From: Caryophanales bacterium UBA6259
GTDB lineage: Bacteria > Bacillota > Bacilli > Tepidibacillales > Tepidibacillaceae
NCBI GenBank assembly: GCA_002441135.1
Contig: DJVJ01000053.1
Span: 1 to 49,540 of the forward strand
Direction of reading: 5' to 3'
Length of the DNA: 49,540 nt
The notes under the pieces were generated by a model. The model saw only the letters and a list, made by a program, of their open reading frames with translations. It did no database searches and was not told where the DNA came from. The first letter of the stretch is position 1; the number at the start of each line of letters is the position of its first letter. Position numbers and translations under genes: made by a program. Below, piece after piece: positions 16,887 to 23,927 of this stretch.

Positions 16887-17981
16887 TTATTTGACCACCT
16901 CTAACCGTTGCAATCGATATTCTTCATTGATAATCTTGAAGTTTTTCTCATCAAAACCAGATGAATAATAAACCTTCTTATCTGAGGTAATAAAGATTGC
17001 CTCGGTATTAGGTAGATTTTCAATCATCTTCATTCCTTCTTCTAGTCCTAAAAGAAAGATAGTTGTCGACAATCCATCAGCATCTATGGAATCCTTTGTA
17101 ATAATCGAGACACTAAGTAGAGAGTTTTCCTCTGGATACCCAGTTGTGGTATTTAGAATATGGTGATATCTTTTTCCATTGAACTCTAAATATCTTTCAT
17201 AGATTCCAGAAGATACTAGAGCCTGATTATTAAGCATAATAATACCCATATAATCCCCCCGTGGTTCTAAAGGATCTTGTAAACCAAGCCTCCAATATGT
17301 ACCATCAGGCTTTGTGTTAAGAGTAAGTATATTGCCACCTAAATTTATTATTGCATGCTCAATTCCTGCTTCTACTAAAATCTTAGCTGCTTCATCGGCC
17401 GCATACCCTTTAGCAATCGAACCTAAATCAACAATCATGCCAGGGGTATTAAGTTTTGCACTAAAGTTCTCTTTGTCTAGGATTAAATTTTGATAGTTTA
17501 CTAGTGGCAGTGTATTATTTATCTCTATTTCTTCTGGTAACCTTGCTTTTTCCGTACCAATATTCCAAAGCTTTACAAGGGGGCCTATCGTAATATCGTA
17601 TTTACCACCTGAAATTTCAGAGTAATATTTTCCCTTCTCCAATACATAAAAAGTGTCTGGGCTAAGCTCGCTATATTCTTTTCCTGCCTTAAGATTCAAC
17701 TGAATTATTTCGCTTTTCTCAGTAGCTTTATTAATCGTCATTCTGTCTTCAATTTCAGAAATTCGGTCAAAGACTTTCTGAAATATTGGCTCAATTTCTT
17801 TAGCCTCATCGTATATTGTTATTTTTACTATAGTACCCATCAAAAAAACTGTTTTTGTTACTGGTTCTATTTCCTGAGTTGCAGCTATGTTTTTTGCTAA
17901 AGGGGTGCACCCTACTAGAAGAACTGCCAGTAACAGTAAGGAAAGGAAAGAGGATATAGGTGATATTTTTTTCAAATACAT
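16887..17981 (-). CDS. apbE: ApbE-type FAD:protein FMN transferase (lipoprotein, FmnB-like)
   Basis: Extracytosolic flavin transferase that moves FMN from FAD onto Ser/Thr of target proteins. From the ATG at 17981 it is 364 residues, with a lipoprotein signal (SLLLLAVLLVGC) placing it on the outer face of the membrane. ApbE features include FLMGTIVKITIYDE, GGKYDITIGPLVKLW, VDLGSIAKGYAAD, HHILNTTTGYP and the metal-binding DADGLSTTIF segment. GGAGGT lies before the ATG. It directly follows the triple FMN-binding lipoprotein gene, its expected substrate, and precedes the NrfC/NrfD genes. Confidence 0.92.
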   Translation of the reverse strand: MYLKKISPISSFLSLLLLAVLLVGCTPLAKNIAATQEIEPVTKTVFLMGTIVKITIYDEAKEIEPIFQKVFDRISEIEDRMTINKATEKSEIIQLNLKAGKEYSELSPDTFYVLEKGKYYSEISGGKYDITIGPLVKLWNIGTEKARLPEEIEINNTLPLVNYQNLILDKENFSAKLNTPGMIVDLGSIAKGYAADEAAKILVEAGIEHAIINLGGNILTLNTKPDGTYWRLGLQDPLEPRGDYMGIIMLNNQALVSSGIYERYLEFNGKRYHHILNTTTGYPEENSLLSVSIITKDSIDADGLSTTIFLLGLEEGMKMIENLPNTEAIFITSDKKVYYSSGFDEKNFKIINEEYRLQRLEVVK

Positions 17982-18038
17982 AGCTACACAAACCTCCATT
18001 AGAAAAGCATAGATTCGCCAAAATATTAATGATGGAAC

Positions 18039-18067
18039 GAAGGAGCAGTATAATGAACCGCTCCTTC
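18039..18067 (-). repeat. Intercistronic hairpin between the FMN lipoprotein and apbE genes
   Basis: A perfect 8-bp GC-containing stem (GAAGGAGC / GCTCCTTC, 13-nt loop) lies in the 105-bp gap and has no T tract after it on the minus strand. It is more likely a processing or 3'-stabilising element than a terminator, which would let the lipoprotein be made in excess of the enzyme. Confidence 0.5.
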
Positions 18068-18086
18068 ATTTATTTAAAAAACTTGA

Positions 18087-19355
18087 TTATTTAGCCTCTG
18101 CTAAAGCTTGCTCTGCTAGGGTGAAGAATTCAATAACATGGATGGATACCCCTGCGATATCATCCGTATGGCCTGCATCATCCTTATAGGTTATCTTTGT
18201 TGGATCTTGAGTTGTTAGGAGATAAGCCTCAGATTTAGTAGCTTGCTCATGCCATTCCGCTTGTGCGCCACCTTTAGCAACCAAACCATACTCCCCTGAT
18301 TTGGAGAAGTTATCTTTATCTGGAGCACCTGCTTCTTCTGCAATGCCGTTAAAATCAACACCTACAATTGTTCCGTTCTTAACAGCAATATGAGCCATGT
18401 ATTTGAAACCTTTGTTAAACTCTGCTTCCTGCGCATAGTAGAAGCCATCTTTATATGGCCCTTCTGCAATAGGACCTTTATCTAAAGCTTCTTTAGCTAA
18501 ATCAAAAAACTCGATAACATGGATGGATACCCCTGCGATATCATCAGTGTGACCTTGATCATCCTTATAGGTTATAGCTGTAGGATCTTGAGTTTTTAAG
18601 AGATAAGCTTCGGCTTTAGCAGCTTGCTCATGCCATTCAGCCTGTGCTCCACCTTTGGCTACCAAACCGTATTCACCGTCTGCAGACAAAGTATCTTTAT
18701 CCTTACCGCCGTTAATGTTTACCCCGTTCCAGTCTGCCGCCACAATGTTACCATTGATAACCGTTAAGCTAGCATTATATTTAAAATCTTTAGTATATCC
18801 CTCTTGTTCTGCATAGTAAGCACCGTCTACATATTTACCTTTTCCAACAGGCCCGTTAGCCAATGCTTTTTCAGCGAGATCGAAGAATTCCACAACGTGG
18901 ATGGATACCCCTGCGATGTCATCTGTATGACCTTCATCATCCTTGTAAGTTATCTTAGTTGGGTCCTGTGTCTCTACAAGATATGCACCAGCCTTAGCAG
19001 CTTGCTCATGCCATTCAGCCTGTGCTCCACCATTTGCTACTAGACCATACTTTCCTGCTTTAGATAAAGTGATTTTATCAGCTCCACCAGCTTGGTTAGC
19101 ACCGTTCCAAACCGCGGAAACAATTTTTCCATCTTTAACTTCTATGGTTGCGACATATTTCCAACCCTTAGTAAATCCATCCTCTTGTGCAAAATAAATA
19201 CCGTCTGCATACTTAGACTCTGGTGTTGTAGTTTGTTCAGTTGTTGATTGTTCTGTTTTTGATGGTTCTGTTGTTGTTTTCTCTGTTTCGCTACATCCTC
19301 CAAGAGTAAAAACGACCATAAGAATCAAGGATACTGTGAAAATTTTCTTTAACAT
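18087..19355 (-). CDS. Lipoprotein with three FMN-binding domains (PplA-like)
   Basis: Extracytosolic electron carrier expected to bear covalent FMN. The 422-residue protein has a lipobox (LGGC, Cys21), a Thr/Ser/Glu-rich linker (22-47) and three FMN_bind repeats of about 126 residues. Each repeat carries YGLVA(N/K)GGAQAEWHEQ and ends with HTDDIAGVSIHV. The presumed flavinylation serines are S151, S277 and S404 in DDIAGVS, which replaces the common DxxSGAT form. AAGGAGGGTG precedes the ATG. Listeria PplA, its closest well-known analogue, has two such domains. The adjacent apbE gene supports flavinylation, and a Rex-like site lies 51 bp upstream. Confidence 0.9.
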   Translation of the reverse strand: MLKKIFTVSLILMVVFTLGGCSETEKTTTEPSKTEQSTTEQTTTPESKYADGIYFAQEDGFTKGWKYVATIEVKDGKIVSAVWNGANQAGGADKITLSKAGKYGLVANGGAQAEWHEQAAKAGAYLVETQDPTKITYKDDEGHTDDIAGVSIHVVEFFDLAEKALANGPVGKGKYVDGAYYAEQEGYTKDFKYNASLTVINGNIVAADWNGVNINGGKDKDTLSADGEYGLVAKGGAQAEWHEQAAKAEAYLLKTQDPTAITYKDDQGHTDDIAGVSIHVIEFFDLAKEALDKGPIAEGPYKDGFYYAQEAEFNKGFKYMAHIAVKNGTIVGVDFNGIAEEAGAPDKDNFSKSGEYGLVAKGGAQAEWHEQATKSEAYLLTTQDPTKITYKDDAGHTDDIAGVSIHVIEFFTLAEQALAEAK

Positions 19356-19405
19356 TAAACACCCTCCTTAAAATAATTTAGTTGCCTTGCACTCACGATC
19401 TTACT

Positions 19406-19423
19406 TTGTGAAAATTTTAACAA
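19406..19423. promoter_or_regulatory. Rex-like operator upstream of the FMN lipoprotein gene
   Basis: TTGTGAAAATTTTAACAA is an 18-bp near-palindrome that matches the Rex consensus (TTGTGAA-N4-TTCACAA) except for one base in the right half. It lies 51 bp before the start codon. Rex releases DNA when NADH/NAD+ rises, so anaerobic induction is expected. Confidence 0.55.
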
Positions 19424-19587
19424 ATTATCACCTCGCAATTATTTTATTGTAACAAGGAAAAATTTTACATACTGCTCGTATTTTATTAAAAGGCTACATT
19501 TGTCCATTGAATTAAACTTTTTTCTCAATCAATAAATGGGCAGCTTCCCTAAACATAAATCAGTTGTCTTAGAAACAAGGTCAAGTT

Positions 19588-19605
19588 TTGTGAAAAATTT
19601 AACAT
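19588..19605. promoter_or_regulatory. Second Rex-like site in the long intergenic region
   Basis: TTGTGAAAAATTTAACAT has a perfect left half-site and five of seven matches in the right half. It lies 182 bp from the first site, with the same orientation. Confidence 0.4.
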
Positions 19606-19803
19606 ATTAACAACGAACTAATAATTAAAATTTTCATTAAAAAATACTTTTAAGAACTTAGATTCTCAAAAGAGATATCTTTACCACTATAAGTATTAAA
19701 ATAAAAATAAATGATGTCTAATTGGTCTGAAATGTAATAAATTATTCATAATTTAGGAATATCTAATGAATTATTAAAAGGAAGGAATTTTAGGATTAAC
19801 AAT

Positions 19804-20715
19804 TTACTTAAAGAAACTTTGCTCTTGTGTTGAATCACAAATAAAACAGATGTCATCTTCATCTTTCCAGCTTAAAAAATGCTTTTCGCACTTACTACAA
19901 GTTTTTTGGAAAACTGTATTAACATTACTTTCTGTTCTTTTTATTTTGTTAGTTACGTTAATCGCTTTTTCTTTACAAACATCTTCACAAAGCTTGCAAT
20001 CTACACAATGTATATCGTTAATAGTAATTAGTCCATTTCCTACATCAAATACTTTTGTTGGACATAGCTTAAAGCATGCTTGGCATAGATTGCATTTATT
20101 TTTGTTGATTTCAATACTATAAAATTGCCATTCTGGATACATCTTCTCTAAAGAATAATTTTTATGATTAAATCTCCAAGTTGCAGGTGTTAATTTGGTT
20201 ATAAAGGATATACTTTCTTTTTTAAAGAAACTAAATAATTCTCTACGAGATAATGCCTGTTCTTCCGGTTCAGGATGCTTAATATCTTTTGTTATTTCAA
20301 TCTTAAATCTATCCATTTCAACTAATACTTTATTTACATCTTCTAAAGCACTTTTCCATGAAGGGGTTAAGTCTTTATCAATGATCCCAATTTTTCGGAT
20401 ACCCTTGTGGTAATAATAAAGGAGCTCCTTTGCAGATATTTTTGTATTATCTAAAAATAATAAAGTATCCCCAATAACCTTTCTTTTTTCTACAATACCT
20501 TCTATGGCATTAACTGGGCAAGAAGGAATACAATCCCCACATGAATTACAATGACTATTTATATTTACTTTTCTATTTTTAATTTCCAAAGCATTTTCAG
20601 GGCAATTTTCAATACAAATATTACAGGTACTAAAAGGGCTTGCCTCTCTGACACAAGATTTATTAATGATGATTTCTGCATCTAGGCTTTCTAACCAATT
20701 ATCAATAAGTGCCAT
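19804..20715 (-). CDS. Cytosolic polyferredoxin with four [4Fe-4S] clusters and a C-terminal four-cysteine site
   Basis: Electron-transfer protein of unknown partner, 303 residues, without signal or membrane segments. Two ferredoxin pairs are separated by a ~140-residue middle region: cysteines 21, 31, 34, 38; 56, 59, 62, 66; 208, 211, 214, 218; and 237, 240, 243, 247. The first set has an unusually long first gap. A rubredoxin- or zinc-like site follows (C273, C276, C290, C293). The middle contains SRRELFSFFKK, which looks like an inactive or cytosolic remnant of a Tat-type motif and occurs in related ferredoxins. GGAGGGG precedes the ATG. It diverges from the EcfT-like gene and lies upstream of the flavin operon. 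Confidence 0.8.
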   Translation of the reverse strand: MALIDNWLESLDAEIIINKSCVREASPFSTCNICIENCPENALEIKNRKVNINSHCNSCGDCIPSCPVNAIEGIVEKRKVIGDTLLFLDNTKISAKELLYYYHKGIRKIGIIDKDLTPSWKSALEDVNKVLVEMDRFKIEITKDIKHPEPEEQALSRRELFSFFKKESISFITKLTPATWRFNHKNYSLEKMYPEWQFYSIEINKNKCNLCQACFKLCPTKVFDVGNGLITINDIHCVDCKLCEDVCKEKAINVTNKIKRTESNVNTVFQKTCSKCEKHFLSWKDEDDICFICDSTQEQSFFK

Positions 20716-20782
20716 GAAAATCCCCTCCTCTTATATTTATATTTATTAAACAAATTACATTAACTCTTATTTTATTAACATT

Positions 20783-20800
20783 TTGTGAAAATACCCTAAA
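20783..20800. promoter_or_regulatory. Third TTGTGAAAAT-type site, upstream of the polyferredoxin gene
   Basis: One perfect Rex-type half-site (TTGTGAAAAT) is followed by a poor right half. It lies 68 bp before the polyferredoxin start. It is suggestive only because the same half-site recurs twice upstream of the FMN lipoprotein gene. Confidence 0.3.
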
Positions 20801-20943
20801 TTAATTACAATCAATGGATAATCTATCATCATCAAGACAGCAAATAGCTTAGTGACAGTTATTATGAAAATTTTTGATTATATTTGTGCAAAGCTAGCGA
20901 TATAATATATTGAATTTACAAATAAAATAAGGCAGGTATTGCT

Positions 20944-21740
20944 ATGTCAGATCCTATTACTTTAACAAAAACAAATATAAATACACCAAAAAACAATAAG
21001 TCTATGGACATTGATGGGCTTGTTAAGTTTATCTTAGCCACAGTGCTCGCAATCCTACCTTTTCTTTTAGAAAAACAGATTAGTTTTGGTATATTATCTG
21101 TTTACTTATTAATCGCTACTCTTGTTACTAGAATTAAATTCCGAACCTTATTAATCAGTGCTGCTTCCTATTTTATAATCGTCCTAATTCCTTACCTTTT
21201 TGGTTTTTTGATGAGTGAACTTCTTTATTTCATTACTAATAACGAATTATTTGCATATCATCAAGGAAGCTATGAAGTCTTTCTAAGACTGTTTAGATTG
21301 TTTGTAATTTGGTATGTGAGCATCCTATACTTTCACACAACCCCATTGAAAACCGTAATTGGGGTACTGGAAAAACTTTTTTTCCGTTAAAATTAATAGG
21401 CTTTCCTATTAAAGACTACTTAAAAATAGTAATGTTTATCGTTTTAGATCTTAAGGAGAAAGGATTGGAAATAAAGAATAGTTTTATAGAAGGGGCACGC
21501 GCAGCCATAGGCGGGAACAAAATAAAACTTAAAACAAAAATCAAAGGATTATCTCATATCATTGTTTCATTGCTGGTTAATTCTTTTGAAAAAATAAATG
21601 ATATACAAAGCCTAGTAGAAAATGTTAACCCTGATGAGTTGTATAATTATAAATTTAAAATATTTATAAGAGAAATAGTTGTAGTTTTGGGCTTTATTAT
21701 GTTAACATCGGCGCTTTTAATGGTAGAAAAAGGGTATTAA
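20944..21740 (+). pseudogene. EcfT/CbiQ-like (FmnA-like) transporter T subunit, split by a -1 frameshift
   Basis: Two overlapping frames form one ECF-transporter membrane subunit. The first (20944-21390, 148 codons) has several hydrophobic helices and stops at TAA 21388. The second, one base back, continues PLKLIGFPIKDYLKIV..., exactly the EcfT pattern after the fourth helix, through a GARAAIGG segment in place of the ARG motif and to a last membrane helix. A shift at about 21384 gives ~264 residues, the normal EcfT length. It may be decay, a sequencing error in seven T, or recoding. The context (divergent from polyferredoxin and near apbE/PplA-like genes) suggests a flavin-trafficking role as for Listeria FmnA. 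Confidence 0.72.
21377..21384 (+). other. Slippery T-run (T TTT TTC) at the EcfT-like frame junction
   Basis: Seven T residues (21377-21383) followed by C read in frame as CTT TTT TTC. The heptamer T-TTT-TTC fits the X-XXY-YYZ rule for -1 slippage. Slipping back one base continues into CCG and the second frame just before the TAA stop codon. Confidence 0.5.
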
Positions 21741-21806
21741 TTCAAGAGAATATGTTCTATTCTATGATTGGTTGATACCTTGTAAATTAAATGTCATTTT
21801 CAAATT

Positions 21807-21838
21807 AGCGTTATCAAAAAAGGATTAACGCTTTTTTT
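21807..21838 (+). terminator. Terminator after the EcfT-like gene
   Basis: A 7-bp stem (AGCGTTA / TAACGCT) followed by seven T lies 67 bp past the end of the second frame. The next ~200 bp up to the GNAT gene are AT-rich with no other gene I can support. Confidence 0.75.
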
Positions 21839-22037
21839 GTTGAATTTATTCTACTAAGGAGCAGGAGGTTTAAGAAGAAAATTAAATCTTATAAAGATTT
21901 TAAGTTTTAAGGTAATATTGCAGATTATCGTATTTATTTTTTGCAACTTTCAAAAATCCAGGCAAGAGTTGCCGAACAATTGCTGATGACCTGCAAATAT
22001 AAAATTATTATTTATATCAGGTGGGGTGAATATATAA

Positions 22038-22559
22038 GTGAGAAATTTAAAAATAGAAACAGGTAGATTAGTTATTACTAAATTCGATGAAAGTATGGTT
22101 GAAAGTGTACACCTTAATTCTTTGGATGAAAATAATCGCAAATTTGTACCAGACGAAGTATTTGAGACTTTAGAGGAAACACGAGAAACCATCTTGTTTT
22201 TAATGAAGTGTTATGATGGTGAAAACAATGGTCCGCTAGTTTATCCAATTATTCTTAAAAGCGGCGAAAATATCGGATATGTTCAGGCTGTTCCATTGGG
22301 AAATAGCGAATGGGAAATTGGCTATCATATTGCTGAAAATTATACACGAAATGGTTACGCAACAGAAGCGGTAATGGCTTTTGTTCCAGTTATAACCAAA
22401 CTGCTTGGTATTACACAAATTTGGGGAATCTGCCGTGGGGATAATATTGCTTCTCGTAAGGTTTTAGAAAAATGCTCATTTAAACTGCAAAATAAAAGTA
22501 TCGGGAATTATAAAGGCGAAAAACACGAAGTTTATAAGTATCTTTATAGCATTACATAA
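22038..22559 (+). CDS. GNAT-family N-acetyltransferase (RimJ/RimL type)
   Basis: Probable acetyl-CoA-dependent acetyltransferase of the Acetyltransf_3 group, with substrate unknown. The 173-residue protein has the opening ETGRLVITKF, the central strand IGYVQAVP and EWEIGYHIAENYTRNGYATEAV, which contains the acetyl-CoA loop RNGYAT. It ends with NIASRKVLEKCSFK, the typical family C-terminus. The GTG start at 22038 follows GGGGTGA by 8 bp. It stands alone between a terminator and a convergent decayed Nudix gene. Confidence 0.85.
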   Translation: MRNLKIETGRLVITKFDESMVESVHLNSLDENNRKFVPDEVFETLEETRETILFLMKCYDGENNGPLVYPIILKSGENIGYVQAVPLGNSEWEIGYHIAENYTRNGYATEAVMAFVPVITKLLGITQIWGICRGDNIASRKVLEKCSFKLQNKSIGNYKGEKHEVYKYLYSIT

Positions 22560-22600
22560 GATTAGACAATTACCATACAATGAATATTTTAAATTTGGTA

Positions 22601-22682
22601 AAAAAGAGGAATGGTCACAAATAGTGGCGTAATAATTTAGCACTTGTTCAACTAAAGAGTATCATTAGGCTATTCCTTTTTA
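22601..22682. terminator. Weak bidirectional hairpin between GNAT and Nudix genes
   Basis: AAAAAG(A)GGAAT near 22601-22612 can pair with ATTCCTTTTT near 22672-22681, with one bulge and a long loop. It lies between two convergent genes, so it may end both transcripts. Confidence 0.3.
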
Positions 22683-22685
22683 TTC

Positions 22686-23153
22686 CTATCCTTCATCTCT
22701 ACCAAGATATTTTGTATATCCTTTTCCTGCATTCCCTTTCCAAAACTCGCTTTGCTTGATGATCTCTGGAAACACAGTAATATGTTGTACCTCATTCTCA
22801 CTCAACCAAGCCACTTCTTTAATATACTGCTCGTCTAGTCCATTACCATAAATATTTTCTGTTGTTAACTGACCATTTATAACTTCCCCTTGAAGATAAA
22901 TTTCTAAATTATGGTTACCTAAATCTAAATCACTAAATTCTCTAATATAGAGGATTTCACCCGTTTTTATATGATATCCCGTTTCTTCATAAGCTTCTCT
23001 AATGGCACATTCCATTATATTTTGATCTTTTTCCTCTAAACCACCACCTGGCGGTACCCACCACTCTTTTTTGGTTACTGGATGTACATGCTAAACAAGC
23101 AATACCTTATTATCTTTAGTAACAATTGCTCCAACCTTTATCCGGTGTTTCAT
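22686..23153 (-). pseudogene. Nudix hydrolase gene interrupted by an amber codon
   Basis: The frame from ATG 23153 (GAGGAG upstream) reads MKHRIKVGAIVTKDNKVLLV, then TAG (23091-23093), then HVHPVTKKEWWVPPGGG and onward. This is a clear Nudix N-terminus split by one stop codon; CAG or AAG would restore it. The Nudix box region (GLEEKDQNIMECAIREAYEE) has Gln where the first conserved Glu is expected. An internal ATG could only start after the metal-binding glycine loop, so a functional short product is unlikely. The full product would be 155 residues. It converges on the GNAT gene. Confidence 0.8.
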
Positions 23154-23233
23154 CTTTGTTTTTTCTCCTCTTGAAAAATAATTTATCCTTATATTACCAT
23201 AACTGACCTCAACTTTTGATCTAAAATAAAATA

Positions 23234-23270
23234 AAAACAAAAGGTTAACTATTTTCAATAATAGCTAACC
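23234..23270 (-). terminator. Terminator at the end of the pyrimidine operon
   Basis: An 11-bp stem with one mismatch (23243-23253 with 23260-23270) and a T-rich tail on the minus strand lie 15 bp after the pyrE stop codon. Confidence 0.85.
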
Positions 23271-23285
23271 AAACATAATTGTTAT

Positions 23286-23864
23286 TTACTTTAGCCCTCT
23301 ACTTCCCGGCTTTATAGCTGGGATGTTTCCTTCTTTACATATTGGACAAGCCTCAACTTCATAAGCTTCAATTCCTAAAGAAAGAAGCGCAGAAAAAGGA
23401 TAGCCAAAATCAATTTTTCCATTGCTACGATCGACGAGAACTCCAACCCCAACAACTTCTGCACCCGCCTCTTCGACCACTTTAATTACCTCTTTGACAG
23501 AGCCTCCTGTGGTAACTACATCCTCAACCACCAACACCTTTTGTCCTTTATGAAGCTCAAATCCTCTTCTTAAGGTCATCTTTCCTTGTTCACGTTCACA
23601 AAATATATTTTTTACACCGAGTGCCCTAGCTGTTTCATAGCCTACTACTATTCCTCCGACTGCTGGAGAGATTACGACATCAATTTCCTGATCGTTAAAC
23701 GGGTGGACTAATTGCTGACAAAGCGTTTCCGTGTGCTGCGGATATTGCAAAACCTGAGCCATTTGCATATATTGATTGGAATGCTTTCCTGAGGTCAAAA
23801 TAAAATGCCCCTCTTTTAAGACTCCTGTTTCTTTTAAGATATTCATCACCGTTTCCTTTTCCAT
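23286..23864 (-). CDS. pyrE: Orotate phosphoribosyltransferase (Thermus-type)
   Basis: Makes OMP from orotate and PRPP, step five of UMP synthesis. The ATG at 23864 gives 192 residues; a TTG at 23888 is in frame but lies before the G-rich ribosome site. The PRPP loop is VLVVEDVVTTGGS, and the protein starts with GHFILTSGKHSNQYMQ. The C-terminal CPICKEG segment and overall form match the Thermus-type PyrE subgroup rather than the short B. subtilis form. It is the last gene of the pyr operon, 63 bp after pyrF. Confidence 0.93.
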   Translation of the reverse strand: MEKETVMNILKETGVLKEGHFILTSGKHSNQYMQMAQVLQYPQHTETLCQQLVHPFNDQEIDVVISPAVGGIVVGYETARALGVKNIFCEREQGKMTLRRGFELHKGQKVLVVEDVVTTGGSVKEVIKVVEEAGAEVVGVGVLVDRSNGKIDFGYPFSALLSLGIEAYEVEACPICKEGNIPAIKPGSRGLK

Positions 23865-23927
23865 AATTCCCAATCTTCCCCTCTCCAATAGATAAATTAG
23901 TAGGTGTCTCTAATTCCCTTTTCTACT

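Larger units (their letters stand above)
19356..19803. other. 448-bp AT-rich intergenic region between polyferredoxin and FMN lipoprotein genes
   Basis: I see no protein-coding frame or clear terminator here. It holds the ribosome site of the lipoprotein gene, two Rex-like 18-mers and long A/T tracts. It probably carries the promoter of the lipoprotein-apbE-nrfCD operon, so the polyferredoxin gene is likely transcribed separately. Confidence 0.5.

Noticed and set aside
18087..19355. DNA repeats in the FMN lipoprotein as an assembly error
   Set aside because: The three copies differ at many sites outside the motif and are in frame with sensible spacing, so they are real domain repeats.
20901..20906. 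TATAAT upstream of the EcfT-like gene as a promoter
   Set aside because: The best -35 candidate is 21 bp away and weak; the region is so AT-rich that a chance match is likely.
21988..22024. Imperfect hairpin before the GNAT gene as a riboswitch
   Set aside because: Pairing is weak, made mostly of A/T, and there is no match to a known aptamer core.
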